Assembly (NCBI GenBank): GCA_037447655.1 | Contig: JBBHKE010002644.1 | Location: forward strand, 1-64,000 | Source of the DNA: Zygnema cylindricum | Taxonomy: Eukaryota; Streptophyta; Zygnematophyceae; Zygnematales; Zygnemataceae | DNA length: 64,000 nt | Direction of reading: 5' to 3' | The notes under the pieces: model-generated | What the model was told of the DNA's origin: nothing | Seen by the model: only the letters and a program-made list of their open reading frames with translations | Database searches by the model: none | Made by a program: the position numbers and the translations under genes | Part shown: positions 24,345 through 36,300 of the stretch, one piece after another | Position numbering within the stretch: the stretch's first letter is position 1 | Layout of the letters: every line of letters begins with the position of its first letter

Positions 24345-27300
24345 GTAATTCAACTTTACTCTGAAAGCATACCACATTTAATGTGGATGGTTTCAACCAA
24401 TAGGGGCACAAAGGAACGGCATCAGCCGTGTTAACTGATTCTCTCTTCTCCCTCTCCTCTCCTCTCTTTCCTTTTGCACAAAATTTCTTGATTCGATCTC
24501 TCCTCTTTAACCTCGAAAAGATCCTAGTCGCCGAAAACTGATAACTGATCCGTGATCGTCCATATTTTCCGAGCATTATTATACCATTTTAACTTTTCCA
24601 TTTTCTAAAATAGCCCGAATATGGAGTTTGTGTTACTTCAAGCTCTCCATTTTTCATCACTACTACTCGTGTATTGTGTATATTTGTAGCAATGGTAACA
24701 TTTTTTTTTTTTAATATGTAAATGTAATTCGTGTAAACCATATACGATTTTTATTTTATTTCGTGCTGACTTATAGTACGCACAAATGTTGTAAAGTAGG
24801 TCTAGTGTGAAATGGCAAGCATGGATATGCATTATATTTCTGCAAAAAAGTCAAAAAAATGGCTTGAAAAGCAGATTTAAAACCATGAGAGTAGAAAACG
24901 TTAATTAACTGGCAGGGTTGGTCCGACCAGTGTCCTCCATGGTAGCGCTAACATTGAGTTTTCATTTTCAAGGTACTGTACTGTAGCTTGGAGCCCTGCA
25001 TTATTATGTTAATTTGACGACCACATTTACGCAGGCAAAACGTGTGACACATGTCACACTGTGCTTGAGAATTCTAGTGCTCAACACTAATATGTCGTAG
25101 GGCTCCGATTGCGGCAGTTTTCGGGACCGTCCAGATAAGAATCCGCTAAATTCCTGCGGCCATAAACTGCCCAGTCATCGAAAAACACGTAATGACCACT
25201 TTGTGCCCCTTTTTGGGTCCTTGATGGAGCAGTGGCCTTATTATTGTAATTTCTGTGGCACTTGTACGGCTGGCACCGACGAATGCCAGGTCCTCCAACG
25301 CTAAGGACAAACGTTTATTGAAAATTTGAAAAGAGCCGTTTGTTTGGGTGGTCGTAGGTTATAATGTTGGCGGAGAAGAAAATTCATGGTCGATTTTTCC
25401 AATTGGTCGATGTTTTTCGATTGGTCGATTTTTTTTGTTTGGGAGTGAGCGTGCTCTAATTGGCCGGTTCGTTAACTTTTGCGGCAATCGGAGGGTTTCT
25501 CTGTTTCAAATGGAAATTTGCCCTCAAGGGAAAGTCCCAAAACAAAACATCCCATTCAAAAACATTCCCTTCAAAACAGTGTGTGTTTCGCCGTCGTATC
25601 TGTTAACTTTTTGGAAAGCGTAACAGAATTTGCGTAACTTTGTTTCGCCGTCGTATCTGTTAACGTTTTGGAAAGCGTAACAGAATTTGCGTAACTTTAG
25701 TGTGTTTCGCCGTCGTATCTGTTAACTTTTAGGAAAGCGTAACAAAATTTGCGTAACTTTTCAGCGGCGGGACGCTTAGCTTGTAGCGTCCCGACAGCTT
25801 CACACATTGAAATAAGTTCCGATGGAAATCGCGCCTCATACTGACACGTGTATTTGACCTCAGCTGACGGCTATAGTACGGTTTGCTCGAGTGCACGCCA
25901 TAGTATAAACATACCGTACGCACTTTATAGAATATGTATTTTGAAATAATCACCCTCGTTTTGTATTTGCATAGAACGCAGTTTTTGTTATGCTGACTTT
26001 TTTCAAATTAAAAAAATATGTTCCCTGTACAGTTTTGCAGTTCTCAATTTTCCTTTTTACAATTTAAGAAATGCACAAGATGAAACAAAAAACAATGCTT
26101 TTCATAGGTCTCGTCATATTTCTATCTTTTTGCAGATATGGTTTCATGTCTGTTTAAAGCTCGATAGATGGCAGATAAAACTCCTTAATTAAACGTATTT
26201 AAATGGTCATTAACTGAAAGACTCGTGTTTTGCTGACTTTGTGTGCAGTATAATGTAAACAAATTTTGTGAATTTCAAGTCGACGGTTTTCATGCCGATC
26301 TTTCTAGACGGCCTCTATGCAGGTGCCTTTTTTTAACCTCTTAACTCTAAGAATTAAACTGGAACTATCAAGTTATTCTATGTTTTAAAATGCATTTGCT
26401 AGACACTTAATCAGAAACGTCGTTGTTTTTCAGCTCATCTTGGTTTGTCTTGGTTGGTTCTAAAACGAAAAGATTTCCAGTCTCGTGTTTATATTGAATG
26501 GGCTTTTTAGCTTGGTAAATAACAAAGATGGTTTTTTTTTTTGGCAACTTTTCAGTGCGTTCTACGAGTGTACTGGTGGTCTTCTAGTAAAATACTCAAA
26601 TTGTAGTAATGGACTACTCTTCAGTTCACAAGCAAAGGGATGTGACCTTCCTCATTTATCTTCTTGCAAGGGGAATGTAATTACATCGAATCCGGCTAAT
26701 TCAGAACTTGACGATGAAGAAAAAGAAAGAGACATAGGAGGTCAAGAAGAACACCGAGATGGAGAAGGAGACGTGGAAGTAAACAACGCTAATGTTGATA
26801 ACGGTGTGCAATTGCTCGCAAAATCAAATTCTTCAACCGAATCTGCGTATCGCAAAGTGCTTGAGAAAATTTATCATCGTCGAGCCCTCAGAAACGACCC
26901 CACTAAGGGAAAGCATCCTCCGGGAGTCGGAAAACATCCTCCTGGAGTAGGAAAACATCCCTCAGGAATAGGTAAACGTCCTCCAGGAAAAGGAGATCAT
27001 CCTCCAGGGAAAGGAAAGCATCCTCCATTACGAAGAAGAGGACATCATCCTCCTGGAAAAGGAAGACATCCTCCGGGTAGAGGGAGACATCCTCCGGGAG
27101 TGGGCGGACATGGAGGAGACCCATGTTTTCGGGGACCACATGATCCTGCCCTTCCCAAAAAGAACAGAACGAGACCAGTCGGACCATGTTCACCAAGCCC
27201 CTCTTCCCCCCCCAATTCTCCTCCCCTCAACTCTCCTCCCCCACACACTCCCTCTCCTCATTCTCCTCCCCCCAACTCTCCCCCCCCACATTCTCCTCCC

Positions 27301-30300
27301 CCTAATTTCTCGCCTCCTGTTTACCCACCACCCATTTTCCCACCTCCATTTTTCCCCCCTCCTAGTTTTCCAAGTCCTCCCCCTCCTTTTTACGACGACT
27401 ACCCTCCACCGTGGATCTTAACTCCTCTTGTTCTCGTGGTGAGTGGTAAAGAGCGACGGAGAGAGGGAGGGAGAGAAGGTTTCATATACGTTGTGTTATG
27501 GGTTTTTTTACAAATAATGGGAGATGGCGAGTGAGTTTTTCAGTGTGGCTGTCTTGTTCAACATTCGGTGATAGATGTTTACTATACGGTTCAGTGTTTG
27601 AAATCTGTTGAAGTGTTTTTTTTTTTTCCTTTTTTTTTACTCTTTTAATGTTTTTTCTTATCTTCGTAAATGTGGTCCAGGTAGACGATGGCTGTTGCCA
27701 AGGGAGAAAAAATGGCACTTTTCAAAATTTTCTCGTCCTCCCGGCTTGCAGGTGGGTTGACTCATTTGACAATTATTCAAAATGTATAAATTATTAAATA
27801 ACTGATACATAATGAAAAAACCATATTCAAGTTGAAATACATTGATTGTATTTTTATGATTTGAATACAAGTGGTTGCAATCAAGAAACAACAGCAAATT
27901 GAGGTGATATTACCATTGCATTTTATGCTTTTATTGGATGAACAGTTTTAATTTTGCTGGAATCTTTTTGCTTTAACCACTGTAAATTTCTAGTGGATGA
28001 CAAAAAAGGGATCGATCAAAATTTATTAAATGAGCTACATAATGCTCCAAAATTTTCTCCGTTCAGGTGCCCTTTATGTTAGTCACTTCCGAACCTGGAT
28101 CAACAAATGACAATTGTGTTTCTTGACAATTTGTGTACTTCGAGAACCTTTTTGTCACTCAGTTAGTAAATGTTCTCCCCGGTCTTTTTAACCAAATGTT
28201 TTCAATTTTTCGTGTTACAGTGCTTTTTGTGAGTGTGATACCGATGGAAATTTTGTGAGCGGCGGAGTTTGTCCTGATGATCTTTTATGGAATCAAACAC
28301 TCGGAATTTGCGATTATTTTCCGTATGTAACTTGCGACAACGGAACATATAACACTCCACCTCCTCCTGCATTACCTGATCTGGTATGTATACCAAAAAC
28401 ATAAATGTAATTTATGAAGGAATTGGCAAATGCATCTATGAATTCATTTGAGCAAGTTTTCAGTGTTTCCATATCCGTGAAAATTAAAGCTAAAAAGGTT
28501 TTGAGGTAGAATTTGTAACTGAACTGTCTTTTGCATGCTATGTTTTTTGTAGTTAAAAATGTTGAAGATTCCCTAACAGTGAGACAACATGACAGGCATT
28601 TTACAATGCATAACAACTGACTCTTGCGTTTCCAAATTTGGGTATAATCAGCCGAACGACGGAGTTCTTACCACTGGATTTATCGATCATTATGCGGCAA
28701 TTGAAGACTGTGTTGCTCCTTGTATACCATTGGTTTTTACAACAGAAAATTACCTTTTCCGATACATGAGCGTTCCGAGCTCTAACATACGCGAAACCAT
28801 TTCTTGGGCAAACTACAGTTCACAAGTCCGTTACCAGGGGAATTGCAGTGAGTTCCCGAATTCCTTCATTTCCGAATCGTGTTAGTGTTTCCAAGTATCA
28901 TTTTGGCAAAATAACAGTGTTAGGACAGGAGCAGCACAAGCGAGAAAATGAGGAAAGAACAAGAAATCAAAAGGGAATTTGTATCTGACTTCAGTTGATT
29001 ACCTTTTTTTTGTTGCATTATTCAGGTGGATGCTGGGCATATGCTGTTGTGGAGGCGGTCGAGATTGCAATTAGCATCAATGACTATTCAGTGGGTTCTC
29101 CTCTTTCCGTACAACAAATGCTTGATTGCATGGCGCAATACGGAGTCACATGTGAAGGAGGAGATCCTCGGGATGCGTTAGAATACGTTGCAAAATGGGG
29201 AGGGCTTAATTACGAATCCGATTACCCTCAGTTATCGGGGGAAGTGAGAGCTGGAACTTGCAATACCACTCTGGTGAGGACTCTTGCAGAATTAATCTCC
29301 ATTTTTTGCAAAAACGACTCCGAGTTTATTATGCCTTATGTTAATGCCTGACACAGATAACCAGCAAGACATAACGTTTGTTTGTTGGCTTGTCTTTTTT
29401 TTTCAATGATTTTCATCAAGTATGCTTTTTTGAATTGTGCCGAGGTTTAAGTCTGTTTTTCCACGTGGTGTATTCCACACTTATGATGTCTGAAATCAGA
29501 CAAATTATAAACCCTAAAATAAGGCAATCCGTTGGCTGAATTTACTAAGAGTGTGGATGACACTAATGGTGGAGAAGGTACCGGCTGTTGGGTCAACAGG
29601 AGGGTGTTTATGACACAGGAAGGAGTAAAGTAGTAGGATGGGAAAGAATTTCGAGTGGAAATGCGACAGCACTCATGCAAGTTGTCAACAGTCAACCCGT
29701 AGTAATTGGGATTTCCACTTCGTGTTTATCGATATTTACATACACTTCGGTAAGTCAAACATTAGATGATTTAATGGAGGATCTCTAAAAGTAACTTCTG
29801 CTATCGCCATTGCTGCTCTCAGATTCGTCAGTGATTTTATTATTTTTCCGGATGTGAAGTGGGCACTGAATACACTCGCATCTTGATATCCTGAAACGTC
29901 AAATGCTTTAGAAGTTGCAAAAACTTAGAAATTGGATCAGTTTTGGATAACGGACACTGATGTATTCTTCAATTTTTTGCAGGGAATATTTAATGATACT
30001 GAGAATGAATGTGATGGTATTCCAAACCATAATATGCTTGTGATGGGATATGGCACGACGGATGACGGTGTTCCCTATTGGCTGGCCAAAAACTCATGGG
30101 GCACTGCATGGGGAGAAAGTGGGTATATTCGTTTGTTTCGTAACATGACTGGATTGGGCGTTGGAAATATGTACCAAATGCCACCAGTTTATCCCGTCAT
30201 CAACCCTTTTCCAACAGGATTTAGTGGGACTCTTGGAACAAGTCGGCGTCTCTTGAGTAAGTTTTTTCACTCCCAGTGTTAATTTTTCTTTTTGGTTGTA

Positions 30301-33300
30301 TATTATTTCTTGTGAGCTTTATTTTGTCGGATTCTTCCCGGAAGTTTAGGATAATAGCCGCCGAAAAAAAAAAGAACACACCCACTTTGTACATGAGTTG
30401 AATTATGTATATCGACGAAACAAAAATGACAATGGGACTTTTCTCGGACCCCATTTTTCAATATTTTTTCCATCCTCTCTTGACCAAGTTTTGATTGACT
30501 TTTGTCAATTTTTGTCACCAACATCGTCATAATGACGTTTTTCTGGGAGGGGGTTGTGGGTGTGAAACTGCAGACTATAACTATCCTCTCCCAAGCCCCA
30601 TAACATATGAGGACGCCCTCCCATCTATATCACCTGAACCAGAAAGTCAAATGCCATCAACATCCCCTTATTTTTTGCCATCTCTCTCTCCTTCCACCCT
30701 CTCCCCTGCTCCCTCTCCGTATGAAGACGCTTCTGGTCCGTCTCCGATTGACTCTCCCTTCCCAGCTCCATCTCAAAAGCCTGTACTCTATCCCATCGTA
30801 ATTCCATCTCCTCCTCCTCCTCCCCGCCACACTCCTCCTGACCAATCTCCTCCTCCTCCTCCACGCCACTCTCCTCCTGACCACTCTCCTCCTCCTCCCT
30901 GCCACACTCCTCCCGACCACTCTCCTCCTGACCACTCTCCTCCTCCTCCCTGCCACACTCCTCGAGACCACTCTCCTCCTGACCACTCCCCTCCTCCTCC
31001 TCCCCGCCACACTCCTCCTGACCACTCTCATCCTCCTCCTCCCCGCTACACTCCTCCTAACCACTCTCCTCCTCCTCCTCCCCCGTCTCCTTCTCCTCCT
31101 CCTCCCCCGTCTCCTTCTCCTCCTCCCCCCCCGTCTCCTTCTCCTCCTCCTCCCCCGTCTCCTTCTCCTCCTCCTCCCCCGTCTCCTTCTCCTCCTCCCC
31201 CATCTCCTCCTCCTTCCCCGTCTCCTCCTCCTCCTCCTCCTCCCCCGTCTCCTCCGCCTCCTCCATCTCCTTCTCCCCCTCCTCCCCCGTCTCCTCCTCC
31301 TCCCCCCCCGTCTCCTTCTCCTCCTCCTCCCCCGTTGCCTCCTCCACCCCCCTCTCCTCCTCCTCCTCCTCCCCCGTCGCCTCCTCCCCCCCCCTCTCCT
31401 TCTCCTCCTCCCCCGTCTCCTTCTCCTCCTCCTCCCCCGTCTCCTCCTCCACCTTCCCCGTCTCCTCCTCCTCCTCCATCTCCTTCTCCCCCTCCTCCCC
31501 CGTCTCCTCCTCGTCCCCCCCCGCCTCCTTCTCCTCCTCCTCCCCCGTCTCCTTCTCCTCCTCCTCCCCCCCCCCCTCTCCTTCTCCTCCTCCCCCGTCT
31601 CCTTCTCCTCCTCCCCCCCCCTCTCCTTCTCCTCCTCCTCCCCCGTCTCCTTCTCCTCCTCCCCCCCCCTCTCCTTCTCCTCCTCCTCCCCCGTCTCCTT
31701 CTCCTCCTCCTCCCCCCTCTCCTTCTCCTCCTCCTCCTCCCCCGTCTCCTCCTCCTCCTCCTCCTCCGTCTCCTCCTCCTCCTTCCCCGTCTCCTCCTCC
31801 TCCCCCGTCTCCTCCTCCTCCTCCCCCATCTCCTTCTCCCCCTCCTCCCCCGTCTCCTCCTCGTCCCCCCCCGTCTCCTTCTCCTCCTCCTCCCCCGTCT
31901 CCTCCTCCTCCCCCTCCATCTCCTTCTCCTCCTCCTCCCCCGTCGCCTCCTCCCCCCCCCTCTCCTTCTCCTCCTCCTCCCCCGTCGCCTCCTCCCCCCC
32001 CATCTCCTTCTCCTCCTCCACCGTCTCCTTCTCCTCCTCCTCCCCCGTCTCCATCTCCTCCTCCCCCGTCTCCATCTCCTCCTCCTCCCCCGTCTCCTTC
32101 TCCTCCTCCTCCCCCGTCTCCTTCTCCTCCTCCTCCCCCCCCGTCTCCTTCTCCTCCTCCTCCCCCGTCTCCTCCTCCTCCCCCATCTCCTTCTCCCCCT
32201 CCTCCCCCGTCTCCTTCTCCCCCTCCTCCCCCGTCTCCTTCTCCTCCCCCGCCTCCACCGCCAAAAGCAATCGGTAAATGCATCCCCAATCGACTTCTTA
32301 TGTTTGCAATGGGTGGTTAATACGGTTCTGTTTCGGGAGAACATTAAAATAGAGATTCGAAAAATAAAGTTTTTTACAGTATACGACTATGGCTTTACAA
32401 ATTTATATAATAATCAGTTAACAGAGCTTTCAATCTCAAGAAGAATTTTCTGTTTATTGACCTATTTGTTTCTGTGGTTTTTTATTTAGCTACAAGTAAC
32501 TGTTGAGTCGTAGAAGCGAGTAGTCTCTTTTTCTGCTTTCCATCGTCTTCAGTCCTCACTCTTTAGCAACTTCTTTCTATTATCCATTTACCTTTCTGGT
32601 GTCTTTCCCTTTCTTCTTTTTTCTTCTTCTATCTTTCCATCTCCTAATCGTCTTATTTTTTCATTTAACAAAATTATAGAATCGCAGACTTTACTCTTTG
32701 ATTTTACGTTTTTTTTACTTTAAGAAAGCTGGAGAAGGGACAAAAACGCAATAAACGGGAAAAAGACCTTCGTGCATGACAAGTAAAAGTTGGAGTGGTC
32801 AAACTCAGATGGGCAGTCGCTCTTTCTCCCTGCCTCTTTTATGTTCCCTCCTTCCTCTTCCTCCAACTATCATTTGTACAGCCTTCCCTCCTCTCCCGTC
32901 ACTCCCCTCCCTCATTATCAAGAGTTACAAAAACTGGACAAAGAGGGACGTGACCAAATGAGGAAGAAAAACCCTAATCCTATGACATGAAGATGTGATT
33001 TCAATTTTTACTGCTAAAGCCCTCATGATAAACTCGTCATGTTGAAACCCCTAATCCTGTGATTTTGACTGAAAAACCGAATCCTTTGAAATTGAACTGT
33101 GAAAATCCCAATTCTGCGACTTCCACTCTTTACTAATAAAAGCAATGATGATCTAATCTTGACTACAGTGACCGCCTGCGATGGAGGAATCATCTATAAT
33201 ACGTGTGGAGGAGGAATATGTGTGCCTGATCCAGCAAATGTGACAAAGTACACGTGTAACTGTACCAGTGGCTACACAAATGTGAACAGCACCGGCGGAA

Positions 33301-36300
33301 ATGAAATTTGCACGCTCAGTAAGTTCTTTGAACTGATATTGTGATTGATATGGTTTAAAACAGTTCAAACAATCATTGAAAACGAAAGTTTACTAGCAGT
33401 CATGAATTCAGAAGCAGCCAGTCAGTCAACTAGGATTTTGAGTGTTATTAACCATGGAACCATGAAATCTTACCACCAGGAATGCAATTAGAAGCAGCCA
33501 GAGGATGAAGACTGCAAACATTCATTGACAGAACCATATGTAGAAGCACATACAGGAAAACAAACTCACACATTTTGTTTTTACATTAGTTCATGTGGAG
33601 AACTTCTGACAAGGGGAAAAGAGCGAGGAAATGTAGAACATCATGCGTGTTACATCCTGACTGTTTATGATGTACGTTTTGTGATGCAGTTGATGTTTGC
33701 GGAGCAAAATCATACAATCCTTGTGGTATTGGCACGTAAGTTTTTCCGTTCGCTTTCTCCGTTTTTCCTTTAAAAATAAGGTTTTCATTCACATTATTAC
33801 TTCTAAGGCAATTGAATAGGCCTAGAGTGACGATTGAGTAGAAATCAGTTTCGTGGTTGGCAATAAGAGAAATGTACTGTCAGACTTAGGGTTCACAGGT
33901 AGGTTTCATGTTTAAAGGCTTCACGTTTAGGGTTCACGTTTGGGTTCAGATTTTCTACCCATGAAGATGAAGCTTTTGCAATGATGTTTTCCATCCAGGT
34001 GTGTGAATGACAACGAAGGAAGCTATACTTGCGATTGTACTACGTTCCCTGGATTCACTTCCTATGTGAGGTCAACTGACGGTTCTGCAACTTGTGGACC
34101 TGGTATGACTCACTTTTACCAAAGTGAAAAAAAAAGTCTGTCAAATCTAGTGTTTTAGAATTGCAGAGTATAAAATTCAACAATAAAAATGTGCATAATT
34201 ATAAATTCAACGATCTACAGTTGCAGCATACAAAATCTAACGATGGAAATATGAGTAAGGTCCCAAGGGTCTAGATTACAGAGAATTAAATCCACCGACC
34301 ATTTAGTGAAATGTTGAACCTAATGGTCGGGAATTTCAGAGTATAAATCTGAGCATGACAAATTGCAAAATGTCAACTACATCAGTTGAAAAATTGCAGA
34401 GTATCGAATCCAAAAGATAAAAAAATGCATAATGTCAAATCCAGCAGTTTAAAATTGCAGAGCATCGAAAATTGCAAAATGTTAAATCCAACAGTCGAGA
34501 ATTTTAGAGTATCAAGGCCAACGATTAAAAATTGCAAAATGTCAAATTCAGCGGCCAATAATTACAGAGTAATAAATTGAAGTGGCTGACCAATATGTGA
34601 ATCTTGCAAATGTCTTGGCAGCTGAGATTGCTTCTCTGGAAAATACCACATACACTGTTCCTGATGGAGGGCTCACTTGTGCAAGTATCGCTGAAATAAA
34701 CCTTTTGGATCCCATTGATCTTCTGTACCTCAATCCGGTATGTTTTCCACTCGTTCCTTCTTTCTTTCTCTATCTTTTTTTGAATGGTGCATATCTATTC
34801 GCTTGGATAAATCTCAAAATTAATTTGAGTTTTTTTTTGAAAGTGCCGCAACCATTTTCACAACATTTTCAGCCATTAAGGTTAAACGACTAGCAATCAT
34901 GCATAAAGTCAAACGAAATAAAATTTCGACGACTCTCTGTAATGGTTCGCAATTGTGGATTTTTTGCAGCATCTTGATCCTGATTGTGGAAATAGTACAA
35001 CTGCATCATTAATCTCTGAAGGAACGGTTATTGCAACTGGGCCTGTCGCTAGAGAGGGAATCACATGTGGAGTGATCTACACAACTCAGGCGGTAAGCCA
35101 TGCGCATTTTTACCCACCGAGTTCATGACAAATGGCTCATTTCTTTAGCAACATTAGCGGGTCCCTTGTTTTCCCCACCAAACTTATTACAAACGTTACA
35201 TAATTTGTTAATCCCTTTTGTACCCACCAAATGTGTTACATATGTTCACATCTCTTTAGCACAAGCGGTGAGGTATGTGGCTATTTGTTTCTATAAACAT
35301 CGAAACGACTGAGAGGTGCTCAGCATTTGGAGTAGGATCTAACAATCACTAACACACGTATTTGGGTTTGATAGACTTCATAACACTGATCAGATGAGCA
35401 ATCATAAATCGCCAATCTAAACAAACTGTGTTAACAACACTAAAACAGTCCTCAGTTAATAACGTGGAGTTTTGGCATTTTGCCCTGTGTTGTACCAAAT
35501 TTGGGTATAAACTACGATAAGCTTCATTGTTTGGTTTCAAACCAAATTTACACTCACTTTCAAGAACAGATATGTACTGTTACATAAATTGGGTATGACG
35601 AGCTAAATAAAGCAAAATAACTGAGACGAAAGAGAGTCCCCCATTTTAAATGGAGCAAAACTGCTAATGGAATTTTAATAACGATTCACTTAATTAAAAC
35701 TACTACTTGGATACGAATGATATGAAGCCGAGAAATTCTGAAATGGTTCATTGTGAATCGCCATTACAATTAACACTTATTCTGTGCTGGGTGTTCTTGG
35801 CCTTATTACTCTTATGACACTAGTTGTATAAGCAATCATAACTTATCAACTCCATTCACACCTACATTAATATCACTAAAAAAGCCCTCGCAATAATATC
35901 TTTACTTTAATAGCAATTCACGGTGTACCGGAAAGTAAACAAAAAGAAAAAAGCTTAATGTATATTTTGTATCATTATGCTGCGCATTAGAGTGCACATG
36001 TACAATGGAAAATAAAAAAATGCATCCATGATTTTTATGCCGGTTTATTGGCACATACTAAATATATACAGAGAGAGAGGGGAGAGATCAAGAGAGGTGC
36101 TGGTGCGTTGGGCACATCTGTTGTTAAAGGTTTATTATGTTGAAATTTTGAGTTTCTAACCTGTTATAGTGAAACTAATTCATGTCTTCTTTGTGGCTTA
36201 CAGACCGACACATGTAACAGTCTTGTGGACCTTTTTACTGCCCCATCAAAGTCTCTCAGTTTGGAAACTTTGACAGCCATCAATCCATCCAGTGGTTTTG

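Noticed and set aside
26485-26555. ATG at 26485 as start of the CBM14 protein
   Set aside because: This stretch is intron: AG at 26554-26555 is the acceptor, and exon 26249-26322 joins it in phase 2 to complete the first CBM14-like domain.
30657-32344. Very long minus-strand frames of Glu/Gly/Arg repeats (also 48161-49130 on the plus strand)
   Set aside because: They are the antisense of the Ser-Pro stalk exon; low-complexity CCT repeats have no stops in any frame. The splice-supported gene runs on the other strand.
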